Source of the DNA: an uncultured Bacilli bacterium
GTDB taxonomy: Bacteria > Bacillota_I > Bacilli_A > RF39 > UBA660
Direction: 5' to 3'
NCBI GenBank assembly: GCA_934096295.1
Contig: CAKOLL010000004.1
Coordinates: 76,374 to 140,373, forward strand
Length of the DNA stretch: 64,000 nucleotides
The notes under the pieces were generated by a model. That model made no database searches and was not told the origin of the DNA. It was given only the letters and a program-made list of their open reading frames with translations. The position numbers and the translations under genes were made by a program. Shown one piece after another: positions 44,126 to 53,458 of this stretch; the first letter of the stretch is position 1; the number at the start of each line of letters is the position of its first letter.

Positions 44126-45030
44126 TACTCTACCCCCACATCTTCATTATAGTACTTTTCTCCACTTAACATAAAGAAAGCATTTATTATAACTATGGCA
44201 TGGAGTATTATTTGTACATACCAAATATCTAACAATTTAATATAATTATCTTCACCAAGCATAAATCTTAATACAATTACTAATAAATATAATATTAGAC
44301 CGAATCTTAAGAATCTACCATGGAAATTATTTCTATCCATTTGGTCACGATATACACCTTCAACTAAGGCATCGATATCTAGTGACATATTTTCTAGAGC
44401 TTGTCCTGAATCTCTAGCCCCTTCTTTTGTAATTTGAAGGAATAATTGGTTCATATTCTTAACCATATAAAATGGGTATTTTTCATTAAAATATTCGATT
44501 GATTCATCTATCGTACCATTTTGATATGACATATCAATCATTTTCTTTACATCACCTAAAACTGGTTCTTCTAATATCCCTGAGTCTCTTACACCTTCTA
44601 AGGCTTTAACAAAACTTTGAGTTGTATTAAATTCCATTATTACGTTTGTGGTATAAGTTTGTATTTGTTCAAATATGTATTCACTATATACTCTTTGTAA
44701 TCTTAAGTATGCAAGATATGGAATAAAAGCTATTGCAATTATAGCATATATTACAGCTACTATAACATTGTAAAAGTAAAAGTAACCTACTAAGGCAGCA
44801 AGACCTCCCAAAATAATAACTTGAGTTAAATATTGTCTTGGAGTAAATTCTTGACCTAGTTCTATAGCTTTTTCTCTAACCATTTTAAATGAATAAGGAG
44901 CATATTTTTCATAAACATCTGCAGCTTTACCTGTTACATATTTATAAACATTTTCACCTGGTTTACGACGTAATAATAAGGTAAGACCTGCAATTATTAA
45001 TAAAAGTACTAACTCCGTTATATATTTCAT
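44125..45030 (-). CDS. tadB: TadB-like pilus platform protein
   Basis: The 301-residue protein has an N-terminal helix, a pair of central helices (AALVGYFYFYNVIVAVIYAI), the T2SSF-type cytoplasmic segment (YTTNVIMEFNTTQSFVKALE, then DVKKMIDMSYQNGTIDESIE), a second GQALENMSLDIDALVEGVY stretch, and two C-terminal helices. Homologous to TadB-like platform proteins of Flp pili. Lies between the ATPase and tadC with tight coupling. Confidence 0.8.
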   Translation of the reverse strand: MKYITELVLLLIIAGLTLLLRRKPGENVYKYVTGKAADVYEKYAPYSFKMVREKAIELGQEFTPRQYLTQVIILGGLAALVGYFYFYNVIVAVIYAIIAIAFIPYLAYLRLQRVYSEYIFEQIQTYTTNVIMEFNTTQSFVKALEGVRDSGILEEPVLGDVKKMIDMSYQNGTIDESIEYFNEKYPFYMVKNMNQLFLQITKEGARDSGQALENMSLDIDALVEGVYRDQMDRNNFHGRFLRFGLILYLLVIVLRFMLGEDNYIKLLDIWYVQIILHAIVIINAFFMLSGEKYYNEDVGVE

Positions 45031-45050
45031 ATATATACTCCTTTCTTATT

Positions 45051-46157
45051 CTATAAACTTTCTATTGTTTCATTTTTAGTTGATTCAATTTCACTACCTT
45101 TAGATTTAACAAAATAATCTTCTTTTAAGGTTACACCTTGTACACCTAGATAATCTATTAAATATTTACTTGGATTATTAAAACTAAATTTTCCATCTAA
45201 ACTTTTCTTAAAAATTATATTTGATTTTGCTTCATTGTTTTCATCTACATAAAATTCTACGACTTCAATGATTTCACGTTGGAATCTTCCTAGTTCTTTA
45301 CTCATATAACCTTTTACGTGTACTCCGATTTGAACATATCTATGAATTGATTTTAAGAATTGATCAATATCTTGACTATTTTCTAGCAAACTGTATAAAC
45401 GCATTGGGATATTTAAGGCTCTGTCTGAGTGAATTGTTGATATAATGTTGTGCCCAGATGATATTGAGTTACGAACTGCTGTAACAGCTTCGGCGGAACG
45501 AACTTCGGATAGTAAAATCCATCTTGGGTTCTGTCTCATACAGGTTACTAGAACATCAGAATATGAAGCAATATTATTAGTTTTCATTGCCACGATATCT
45601 CTATGAGGAAATATCTTATCTAAGTGAAGTTCCAAAGTATCTTCAATTGTTATTATTTTTTCATTTTCTTTAGTATGGGAAGCTAGATACTTAACAAGTT
45701 CTGTTTTACCTGAACCAGTTTCTCCGCTTACAATGATGTTGCAATGGCCTTCAACACAAGTCATCAAAAAGTCATGTAAATCTTCAGTTACATATTTTTC
45801 ATTTATTAATTTATCTTTGTTCAGACGGATTTTGGCAGGCGTCTTTCTTATAACACAACAAATACCATTTGTTGCAATTGATTCATGAACAAAGTTAAGA
45901 CGAAGCTCTGCAGATTCAGCATCCAAGAATGGATGAGCCATATTAAATGTTTTACCCATTACATTGGAACATTGAAAAGCAAGCTTTTCCATTAAAGCAT
46001 TATTTATTTCTGGTCTTTCAACTCTATATACACCTTTATCAAGAGTTTTTAGCCAAACTTGACCACCGTTTGAATATGAAACGTCGGTAATGTTGTCTTC
46101 TTCTAAAAACTCTTTTAAAGGTCCAAAATCTATTTGTGAAAATATAGCATCATTCAC
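45051..46157 (-). CDS. tadA: TadA/CpaF-type secretion ATPase
   Basis: The 368-residue ATPase shows Walker A SGETGSGKTELVKYL, an Asp box (ITIEDTLELHL), Walker B region RQNPRWILLSEVRSAEAVTA, and the His box SGHNIISTIHSDRA, in the CpaF/TadA subfamily of VirB11-like ATPases. It powers pilus polymerisation. The start codon is GTG with AGAGGTGAT upstream. At the short end of the TadA range, lacking a long N-terminal extension. Confidence 0.9.
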   Translation of the reverse strand: MNDAIFSQIDFGPLKEFLEEDNITDVSYSNGGQVWLKTLDKGVYRVERPEINNALMEKLAFQCSNVMGKTFNMAHPFLDAESAELRLNFVHESIATNGICCVIRKTPAKIRLNKDKLINEKYVTEDLHDFLMTCVEGHCNIIVSGETGSGKTELVKYLASHTKENEKIITIEDTLELHLDKIFPHRDIVAMKTNNIASYSDVLVTCMRQNPRWILLSEVRSAEAVTAVRNSISSGHNIISTIHSDRALNIPMRLYSLLENSQDIDQFLKSIHRYVQIGVHVKGYMSKELGRFQREIIEVVEFYVDENNEAKSNIIFKKSLDGKFSFNNPSKYLIDYLGVQGVTLKEDYFVKSKGSEIESTKNETIESL

Positions 46158-46173
46158 AAAAAATCACCTCTTT

Positions 46174-46980
46174 TTACTCATTATTTTGTGTATCATCATT
46201 TTGTGTTTCTTGATAATCAGGATTTATTATAGTACGTCGACTGTCTATTAAGATTTTTAATTCTTCATTACTTATTTCTGTTTTGGCTTCTTTATCAGCG
46301 TTCTTTTTATTAATAGGTACTGGATATAATGTCATTCCAGATAAGTATTCGACCGCACTTAAATATTCAAACATATAATTAGGTACTGCAAAAGCTAATA
46401 CTGATGGTGTTCTTCCATTGTTTACATCAAAAACATTTTGTCCTTTTGAATCTTTTACACTTAATACTTCAATATTTGTTATAAATTGTTCATATACATA
46501 TTTATCATCTACTTTAGTAAGTAACCATAAATCTATTTTATCTCCAGGATATATTGAATTAGCATATGTTGTTGTATTATCAACACTTAACCAATATATT
46601 TTATAATTTTCTGGTATTAATTCCAAATCTCTATCAATTAACTTATCTTTTGTAACAACTTGTGAACTATAAAACATAGCTCCTTTAGATATCGCAGTAT
46701 TATTATTTACGTAATAATTAATTATTTGACTTGAATTAGTTATTACTTTTGCCTTTTTTAAGGCATCTTTATTGATATCTATGTATTCAATATCATCTTT
46801 AGTTATTAATGTTCCTGCGGGTATATCTTTTGTAGCAATTGGCACTTTTTGTGGTTTTATAGCTTTGTCTAAAGTTATTGAATAAACAAACCAAAGAGCA
46901 ATTACTCCTGCTAGTACGCCTAAAATCGTAACTGTGTTACGATTTAATAGCAATTGTCTTATCTTATTTACAATATTCAT
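46174..46980 (-). CDS. CpaB/RcpC-like protein 2
   Basis: From ATG 46980 (a GTG nine bases earlier is an alternative) the 268-residue protein has one membrane segment (TVTILGVLAGVIALWFVYSI), a SAF domain (VPIATKDIPAGTLITKDDIE) and an RcpC-like domain (ANSIYPGDKIDLWLL, SVKDSKGQNVFDVNNGR). In diderm Tad systems CpaB/RcpC binds the secretin; in this monoderm it may guide the pilus through the wall. It is a duplicate of the upstream gene. Acidic Asn/Gln/Asp tail. Confidence 0.75.
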   Translation of the reverse strand: MNIVNKIRQLLLNRNTVTILGVLAGVIALWFVYSITLDKAIKPQKVPIATKDIPAGTLITKDDIEYIDINKDALKKAKVITNSSQIINYYVNNNTAISKGAMFYSSQVVTKDKLIDRDLELIPENYKIYWLSVDNTTTYANSIYPGDKIDLWLLTKVDDKYVYEQFITNIEVLSVKDSKGQNVFDVNNGRTPSVLAFAVPNYMFEYLSAVEYLSGMTLYPVPINKKNADKEAKTEISNEELKILIDSRRTIINPDYQETQNDDTQNNE

Positions 46981-46981
46981 A

Positions 46982-47749
46982 TTATGCACCCATCCTTTGT
47001 ACTTGACTATCGATTAAGTCCTTTAATTCTTGACTAGAATATTCTGTTGATCCAATATCTGGATTAACTAAATTGTTCTTTGGAACTGGACTTATGGTCA
47101 TACCAGATATATTTTCTGCAAGTTTTAAATATCTGTACATGTCCGTTTTAACAGCGAATAGTAACCATGCTGGTTGTCTTCCACTTGTTACATCAAATAC
47201 ATTTTGTCCGGATCTGTCTCTTACTGCTAAAACTTCGATGTTTGATATAAATTCACCAAAGATTAGCATTCCACTTTCAGTTGTTTTTAACCATAAATCT
47301 ATTTTATCTCCAGGATATATTGAATTAGCGTATGTTGTTTTTTCATTAACACTTAATTGATAAATTGTATATCCTTCAGGTATTTCATCAAATATTGCAT
47401 TTGGTAATTCCTTCTTTTCTACAACTTGTGTTTTGTAAAACATTCCACCTTTAGGAATAGATGTACCAGTTGTAACATATTTACCAATTAATCCAGTGGT
47501 TGTTTGATATACATCAGCACTCTTGAAGAATTTTTTTCTAACCTTAATATATTCAATATCGTCTTTAGTTATTTCTTCTGTAGCAGCGATATCTCTTTTT
47601 GCAACTGGTATTCGGGTAGGATCTACTTCTTTGGCAACTCTATAAATGTAGAAACCTACTAAAACTCCCAAACCTAGTATTATACCTACAAGAGTTACAG
47701 TTGTTTTATTAGTTAAAAACTTTTTAAAAGTATTTTTAATTCCACCCAT
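46982..47749 (-). CDS. CpaB/RcpC-like protein 1
   Basis: The 255-residue protein has a membrane segment (TVTLVGIILGLGVLVGFYIY), then a SAF domain (IPVAKRDIAATEEITKDDIE), and an RcpC-like region (YANSIYPGDKIDLWLKTTES, VRDRSGQNVFDVTSGRQ). It is clearly paralogous to the downstream protein (shared ANSIYPGDKIDLWL and GQNVFDV). The C-terminal NPDIGSTEYSSQELKDLIDS block is similar in both. AAGGAGGAAT precedes the ATG. Confidence 0.75.
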   Translation of the reverse strand: MGGIKNTFKKFLTNKTTVTLVGIILGLGVLVGFYIYRVAKEVDPTRIPVAKRDIAATEEITKDDIEYIKVRKKFFKSADVYQTTTGLIGKYVTTGTSIPKGGMFYKTQVVEKKELPNAIFDEIPEGYTIYQLSVNEKTTYANSIYPGDKIDLWLKTTESGMLIFGEFISNIEVLAVRDRSGQNVFDVTSGRQPAWLLFAVKTDMYRYLKLAENISGMTISPVPKNNLVNPDIGSTEYSSQELKDLIDSQVQRMGA

Positions 47750-47765
47750 TTTTATTCCTCCTTAA

Positions 47766-48179
47766 TTACTCAGATAATTTATTTCCTTCTAGGATTGAGT
47801 CAATTCTTTCTACCATATCAAAATCTGTTGAGTCTCCTACTACGGTGAATGAATTTGATTTACTTTTTACTTCAACACTAGCTTTAGGAGGAGCCTCATA
47901 GACTCCGTAAAAGCTAATTGTATATGTAGTGTTCAAAGATGCAGTTTCGGCAAATCTACGAAAGAAACTTTCATAGAATTTTTCTTTATTAATTTTTAGT
48001 TCACCATATTTTCTATAATATGTGTAGTCTACAGCATCAATCATAGATGCTTCAGTTATTTCTTTTATTAGATAATAGTCTTGCGTACTTGAAGTTGTTA
48101 AATTTTGAACTAGTAACATTATAACAACTATTACAATACCAAGAAGTATTAACCAATATGCCCAGAAAGCATTCTTCAT
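47766..48179 (-). CDS. pseudopilin-like membrane protein
   Basis: The 137-residue protein starts MKNAFWAYWLILLGIVIVVI, with one N-terminal helix and no signal peptidase site, then an extracytoplasmic domain (ITEASMIDAVDYTYYRKYGE, TISFYGVYEAPPKASVEVKS). This is the layout of TadE/TadG-type pseudopilins, with a leader as short as the other small proteins of the locus. Located between the giant surface protein and the CpaB-like genes. Family not recognised beyond that. Confidence 0.6.
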   Translation of the reverse strand: MKNAFWAYWLILLGIVIVVIMLLVQNLTTSSTQDYYLIKEITEASMIDAVDYTYYRKYGELKINKEKFYESFFRRFAETASLNTTYTISFYGVYEAPPKASVEVKSKSNSFTVVGDSTDFDMVERIDSILEGNKLSE

Positions 48180-48189
48180 TTAGTCACCC

Positions 48190-51100
48190 CTATTTCCAAG
48201 ATGGACCTCCTATAACATCTTCGTTATATACATAACCTTGCCATGTAGTCCAGTATTGATCCGTATGTCTATTTGGTGCAATTATTTTATCGCTATATTT
48301 TTCTGATAAGGTATCAATAAAATCACTATAACAATTGATATTTTTGTATGTTGTTCCATTAACGGTAACATCATTACATGTTAACGAGTCGTTTATGTAT
48401 CCACCATCTTTTGTATGTGCTTTATTATATTCTTTAATTGTGTTTACTACCTCAGGTGTCATTTTTATACTGAATGCTAACGCTGAATCATCAGTAGTTT
48501 TATCATTATCGTAAATTGTTTCGTTTGCTTCTTCAATTTCTTCAATTGTTTTTTCAGCTTTTTCATTAAGTACCTTTAATGATGCTAAACTACTTGTTGT
48601 AATCCAGTTATATCCAAATTCTCTTCCAGCAGAATGGAAATTAGATGTTGAAATTGTTTTATGAATTATATTTAAATCGTCTAAGTTGATTACACAACCA
48701 ATACAATCTACCTTACAACCTTCTCCAGTACAAGGTTCCCATTCACAATCGTCTCCGACACATTTGAAATCACAATCTGGACAGTCTTTTGGACGGCATG
48801 GAGATTCATAGTAACATTTATAATTTCCATCAAATGTTCCAGAACCTATATTGTAGGCAACACTATTTTCTTCTCTGTCACCATTAAAGTCTATTAAACG
48901 ACCTACAGCTTCTTTTTCATCATAGAATTCACCAAGATCTTCAATCATTAATCTGAATACTCCACCACCATCAGTACTTGTTGATACTGGTAAGGCATTT
49001 TTTAATTCTTCAAGTTGAATTTTATCGCCAGTGTATCCATTTCCTACGATTGTTATTTTACCATTAGCAGCAATTTGATAGAATGCTGTTGGCGTTATAT
49101 ATTTTTGTTCTTTTTCTACGAATTTTTTAATAAATGCTGCTTGAGAAATTTGTCTAGTATCTTTTACGCAACCATTTTCTACCGAACATATTACGTAATC
49201 TTTATTAAAGAATACATCGCTTCCATATGAACCATTGTAATTATATTCATCACGCCCATTATTGTCTATTGTTCCATCTTTTTCTGGAAGGCTACCTTCA
49301 GAACATTCATATTCTTCTGTTGCTTGACCAGTACAAATTTTTATTGTTGTTTTCATCGATTCTTCTCCATCTTTTTCAAGATATTGAAGACTTTCATCAC
49401 CAGAGCCAGCAATTAAATCATAATATGGTGTATAATTTTCACCATCTTTTCCACGATTTTCATCATAATAGTATCTTAATTGTTGTTTAAATGCAAATTC
49501 ATTACTCCACGCTGTAGTACAAGCGTTGTAGTCCTGTATAATTTGTTTATATTGCTTCATATATTTGCCTAAATCTATTGTTGCATTTTCTAATTGTGTA
49601 TCTACATTACTTTTCCAGCTTCCATAACTAGTTTCAGCATTAGTATCACAGCTTCCACATACGGATACAGGTGAACACGATCTATTTTCACCTTCTCCTG
49701 AACAATCGTCATATGAATCACATGCACAATTATCTGTCCAGCTATCATTTCCAGCTGGAACAGAACCATATTTGTATGTTGAACTTTCTTTAGTTGCATC
49801 CCAATTAAAGGTTACTTTACTATAAGATCCCCATGAAACTGTAATTTTATGTTTAGTTCCACAGTCAGAACCACCACAAGTAAATGAATCAGAGGTTTCT
49901 TCTTTCTTGTGTTCACTTTTTGCCTTGAATTCATAATATCTGTTCATTGCATCTACCAAATTTTCTTGAACTTTCTTTATATCAGCCAAATATTTATCTT
50001 TGTCAATACTCTTTTCACCATTTTTAGCTGTTGAATCAGTGTCTCCGCCAGTGTAACATGTCTTTGTTCCTTTAATAGAACTTGTTAGTTTGAAATATCC
50101 ACCACATTTAACATCTTTAACAATTGGATTTAGTTTAATTTCAGCATAGTCTTCTTTACAATATATTTTACAATATGAGTTATCTACTCCACCTGCTGAT
50201 GATGTAAATTGATATGTATTTCCAGCATCATCTACATTATCTATAATACATGATTTAATTTTAGATGGACCATCTATTTTAGCATTTGCTTCAGTATCAG
50301 CACAAACTGGTGTTGCTAATTCTGTTTTACATGCATTATTACATTTAATTGTTCCTTTAATTTCTCCTTTTAAACCTTCATCATCATTTTTTTGTAATAC
50401 ATAGAAATTTTGTGAATTAGTTTGAGATGTTGGAATTAAATGAGCTCCGATAAATTGTAAATTTGGATCATTGTAATCATATGTAATTGTAAAATTAGCT
50501 GATTTACAGTTTTCTTCATCTTTACTTACACTAAATGATAGTTTAATTGTTCCATCTTTGCTATTTAATTTACCATTTGCTCCAGAAACATTAAGTCTTC
50601 CAATAGATATTTTGTTTTGAGCACAATTATCACATTTTAATTGGAAATTTTTAATTTCACCTTTACCTGGTGTAAAGTTTTTATATTCTAAAGTTACTGT
50701 TACTTCTGTATCTGTTTGTGATACTTTTGAAGTAATTGTTGGTGTTGATGATTCTCCGTTTGCAGCTTCTAGCCCAATATTAAATAAACTTTCAGCAACA
50801 CTCATAATTCTTTGTGCAGTTTCACTTTCAATAACAAATTTATAATCTTTATTATACCATGAGTTTGAAACGGAAAGGGCAGATAATTTACCTTTATATG
50901 ATGAGGCATTTAGCCAATCAATTCCTGCAGTTACATGAGCTGATGCTATTGCAATAAGTTCTTGATTACTTGCAGAACCTTTTCCTTGTCCACCAACTCC
51001 CATAGCAAATGCTCTGATGGCAATACTAGTTGCTACATAAAATTCTTGATCACTTAAACCTGTTTGTAGTGTATCAGGCATGTCAGGTAATTCACTATAT

Positions 51101-51474
51101 CCTCTTTTTAATATTTCAAGTACTCCAAGGTCGATAGCATTTTGCTTTTCATCATCTGAAGCACCTAGAATATAGTCTATTTTATATTCTGTTGCAGATT
51201 GTAAATGTGGGTCGATACAATAAGCTAATAATTTATCACCATTTCCTGATAATTCATATGGAATTACTGTTAATGTTGAACCATTAGATATTTTAAGACC
51301 CTCAAATCTTATTTTGTGATTTCTCTTTGAATCTTCATAATTTGTAAATCCTTGTTTCCAATTCTTTGTAAATTTTTGTCCTACTTCGAATGTTTTAGCT
51401 TCAACATTTCCAATAGAAATGAAAATAGCTACTAAAAATAAAATTATTAAATTTCTTATACTTTTCTTTTTCAT
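48190..51474 (-). CDS. giant Cys-rich secreted protein, candidate pilus-tip adhesin
   Basis: The 1094-residue protein has a signal peptide (cleavage near A26), then a domain with KLLAYCIDPH (Cys86) and YVATSIAIRAFAMGV (146-160). This resembles the thioester domain of Gram-positive adhesins, where a Cys in CIDP-like context bonds a Gln in a TQxAIW motif. Here the Gln position seems to be Ser150, so the bond is doubtful. The rest is beta-rich with many Cys clusters (CDNCAQN, CACDSYDDCSGEGENRSC, CRPKDCPDCDFKC). There is no LPxTG or C-terminal membrane helix, so it may be held by the pilus. It overlaps the upstream gene by 4 bases. Confidence 0.65.
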   Translation of the reverse strand: MKKKSIRNLIILFLVAIFISIGNVEAKTFEVGQKFTKNWKQGFTNYEDSKRNHKIRFEGLKISNGSTLTVIPYELSGNGDKLLAYCIDPHLQSATEYKIDYILGASDDEKQNAIDLGVLEILKRGYSELPDMPDTLQTGLSDQEFYVATSIAIRAFAMGVGGQGKGSASNQELIAIASAHVTAGIDWLNASSYKGKLSALSVSNSWYNKDYKFVIESETAQRIMSVAESLFNIGLEAANGESSTPTITSKVSQTDTEVTVTLEYKNFTPGKGEIKNFQLKCDNCAQNKISIGRLNVSGANGKLNSKDGTIKLSFSVSKDEENCKSANFTITYDYNDPNLQFIGAHLIPTSQTNSQNFYVLQKNDDEGLKGEIKGTIKCNNACKTELATPVCADTEANAKIDGPSKIKSCIIDNVDDAGNTYQFTSSAGGVDNSYCKIYCKEDYAEIKLNPIVKDVKCGGYFKLTSSIKGTKTCYTGGDTDSTAKNGEKSIDKDKYLADIKKVQENLVDAMNRYYEFKAKSEHKKEETSDSFTCGGSDCGTKHKITVSWGSYSKVTFNWDATKESSTYKYGSVPAGNDSWTDNCACDSYDDCSGEGENRSCSPVSVCGSCDTNAETSYGSWKSNVDTQLENATIDLGKYMKQYKQIIQDYNACTTAWSNEFAFKQQLRYYYDENRGKDGENYTPYYDLIAGSGDESLQYLEKDGEESMKTTIKICTGQATEEYECSEGSLPEKDGTIDNNGRDEYNYNGSYGSDVFFNKDYVICSVENGCVKDTRQISQAAFIKKFVEKEQKYITPTAFYQIAANGKITIVGNGYTGDKIQLEELKNALPVSTSTDGGGVFRLMIEDLGEFYDEKEAVGRLIDFNGDREENSVAYNIGSGTFDGNYKCYYESPCRPKDCPDCDFKCVGDDCEWEPCTGEGCKVDCIGCVINLDDLNIIHKTISTSNFHSAGREFGYNWITTSSLASLKVLNEKAEKTIEEIEEANETIYDNDKTTDDSALAFSIKMTPEVVNTIKEYNKAHTKDGGYINDSLTCNDVTVNGTTYKNINCYSDFIDTLSEKYSDKIIAPNRHTDQYWTTWQGYVYNEDVIGGPSWK

Positions 51475-52220
51475 ATTATACTTCTCCTACGTTTCTTTAT
51501 TATTATAATTGTTGCACCAGATGCAACTACAACCAATGTTACTCCCCCAATAATAAATGGAACTTTGTGTTCAACTATGAAGTTTGCCACTTTTTTATAC
51601 CACTTATTATTTTGTCTGTTTTCTTCCTCTTCTTTATTCTTTTTATCAATTTGTTCCTGTACTCTTGTAAAAAATGTATCATATCCTACTGAATCATAGG
51701 TAACATATCTTTGACATAAGTAATAATCAGGAACTTGTTTACATATTTCATATGTTGAATAATCATTATATCTTGGTAATGAAACATATAATGTTTTCAA
51801 TGGACTTCTTTCACAACTAGTTTTATCTGATGCATAAATCTTAATTGTGTAAGTTGCCATAGTATCTAGTTCACTCCAATTAAATGATATATTACCATTT
51901 TGCGTATCACTATAGTTGAATTTTTTAACGTCTCTATTTACATCATTTGTAGCTTCTGCATACATATTTTCTGTTAAATTTAAAATATTAACTTGAATGT
52001 AATCTGTTTTAGCAACGTAATCACCATCTTCTATTCCATCGGGAATATCATATTCTCCAGGTTCTAGAATTCTTTCTTTGATTTCATAATTTGCTTTAAC
52101 ATTTGCAGCTTCATTATTCAATTTTGCTTTTTCTTCATAACCACATGTTGCAGCTTTTAGATTTGTTGTAAGCATCATGAAAGATAACATAAATAACGAC
52201 ATTTTTCTAAATCTACCCAT
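51471..52220 (-). CDS. secreted protein with C-terminal membrane anchor
   Basis: The 249-residue protein has a signal peptide (to about A23 before ATCGYEE), an extracellular body with Cys pairs (CGYEE, SCERS, CKQVPDYYLCQRY), a long Lys/Glu-rich helix, and a C-terminal membrane helix (PFIIGGVTLVVVASGATIII) with a KKRRRSII stop-transfer tail. First gene of the Tad operon, with a promoter just upstream. It may pair with the giant protein it overlaps. No sortase motif seen. Confidence 0.65.
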   Translation of the reverse strand: MGRFRKMSLFMLSFMMLTTNLKAATCGYEEKAKLNNEAANVKANYEIKERILEPGEYDIPDGIEDGDYVAKTDYIQVNILNLTENMYAEATNDVNRDVKKFNYSDTQNGNISFNWSELDTMATYTIKIYASDKTSCERSPLKTLYVSLPRYNDYSTYEICKQVPDYYLCQRYVTYDSVGYDTFFTRVQEQIDKKNKEEEENRQNNKWYKKVANFIVEHKVPFIIGGVTLVVVASGATIIIIKKRRRSII

Positions 52221-52241
52221 TTCGTCACCTACCTATGTCTT

Positions 52242-52270
52242 AGTTTACCATAAATAATGACAATTTTCAA
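52242..52270 (-). promoter_or_regulatory. promoter of the pilus operon
   Basis: On the minus strand: TTGAAA (52270-52265), 17-base spacer, TAAACT (52247-52242), upstream of GTAGGTGACGAA-ATG. Confidence 0.7.
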
Positions 52271-52323
52271 TTGTAAATTGATAATAAATGATAAATATGT
52301 TATTATTATAAATAATAAGGATT

Positions 52324-53148
52324 GTGATTTTTTTGAAAAAAGTTTTAATAATACTAATTTTTATTATTGGATTATTTATTTTAGATGGTTTTTTTATCAA
52401 TTCAAAAGGCTTTAAAATAGACGAGATTGTAATAAATATTGATACTTTACCAGATGATTTTGAAGGATTTAAAATAATGCAAATATCTGATCTATTAATA
52501 AAAGATAGTAATGATTTAAAAAGAATAAGTGATATTGTTAAAGTTTCAAATGAAAGAAAACCGGATATAATAGTTTTTACTGGTGACTTATTAAATAGTA
52601 AAAATGAGTTATCTGATAGTGATATTGATAATTTTAAAAAAATATTAAAAGAAATGACTTGTACTTTATATAAATATGCAGTTTTCGGTGATAACGATTT
52701 AAAAAACATAGATTTATTTAATAATATAATGATGGATGCTAATTTTAAAATACTTGATAATGAATCTACTTATCTTTTTTACAAAAATATTAAACCTATA
52801 AAAATTACAGGATTAAAAGATACTAATAATTTAGAAAAGTCATTTAAAACTAACGAAGATTATGAAACCATTTTTAATTTAGTATTAACTCATTATCCAG
52901 ATAATGTTGATAGTTTAAATAACTTTGATAATTTAGTAGTCTTAGCAGGTCATAGCCTTAAAGGTCAAGTAAGAATTCCATTTTATGGAGGAATTATACG
53001 TGTAGATGGTGCTAAAAAATATTATGATGAATTTTATCAACTTAATAATGCCATGTTATATGTTTCTGGTGGTATTGGAAATAACAAAATAGATTTTAGA
53101 TTATTTAATAAACCTGAAATTAATCTATATAGATTAGAAAGAAAATAA
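52324..53148 (+). CDS. metallophosphoesterase-like protein with missing metal ligands
   Basis: The 274-residue protein has an N-terminal membrane segment (KKVLIILIFIIGLFIL) and follows calcineurin-like (YkuE-type) phosphoesterases: ISDLLIKD, IVFTGDLLNS, VFGDNDLK, LTHYPDNV and LAGHSLKGQ. Relative to the family, D-x-H reads D-L-L, GNH(D/E) reads GDND and GHxH reads GHSL, so three metal-binding His residues are lost. It is probably catalytically weak or dead. The start is GTG 52324 or TTG 52333 following a TAAGG site. Divergent from the pilus operon. Confidence 0.7.
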   Translation: MIFLKKVLIILIFIIGLFILDGFFINSKGFKIDEIVINIDTLPDDFEGFKIMQISDLLIKDSNDLKRISDIVKVSNERKPDIIVFTGDLLNSKNELSDSDIDNFKKILKEMTCTLYKYAVFGDNDLKNIDLFNNIMMDANFKILDNESTYLFYKNIKPIKITGLKDTNNLEKSFKTNEDYETIFNLVLTHYPDNVDSLNNFDNLVVLAGHSLKGQVRIPFYGGIIRVDGAKKYYDEFYQLNNAMLYVSGGIGNNKIDFRLFNKPEINLYRLERK

Positions 53149-53171
53149 CTGCTTTTATAAGCAGCTATTTT
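53149..53171 (+). terminator. terminator between convergent genes
   Basis: CTGCTT (53149-53154) pairs with AAGCAG (53159-53164), followed by T5 after CTA. Confidence 0.75.
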
Positions 53172-53458
53172 TATAAGTATTTAGCTAATTTAAAATTAGC
53201 ATCTAATTTTTCTATTAATTCTTTTTTATCATATTTGGCAAAACTTTCTTCAAAATTACTAGCATCCATTAAAAACATATCTGGAAAATTAATAAATATT
53301 TCTTTATATGTTTTAATTCCTAAGTCTTTAAGAAATTTTAAATTAGATATTACTAATTTTTCATGTTTTTCAATTACTTTTTTTATTTGTTCTGGAGTAT
53401 TTTCTAAGAATTCATTAATATCCACTTCTTCAAACCCGTATTCTTTTAAAAAATTCAT
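53171..53458 (-). CDS. small repeat protein, unknown function
   Basis: The 95-residue protein has an N-terminal FLKEYGFEEVDINEFLENTP and VISNLKFLKDLGIKTYKEIF then NFPDMFLMDASNFEESF. The pattern (helix, L-x-x-x-G-I, later P-x-x-F) also occurs in the two upstream genes and resembles mTERF-like helical repeats, but I cannot confirm the family. Its ATG overlaps the previous stop (ATGA). Third gene of the operon. Confidence 0.55.
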   Translation of the reverse strand: MNFLKEYGFEEVDINEFLENTPEQIKKVIEKHEKLVISNLKFLKDLGIKTYKEIFINFPDMFLMDASNFEESFAKYDKKELIEKLDANFKLAKYL

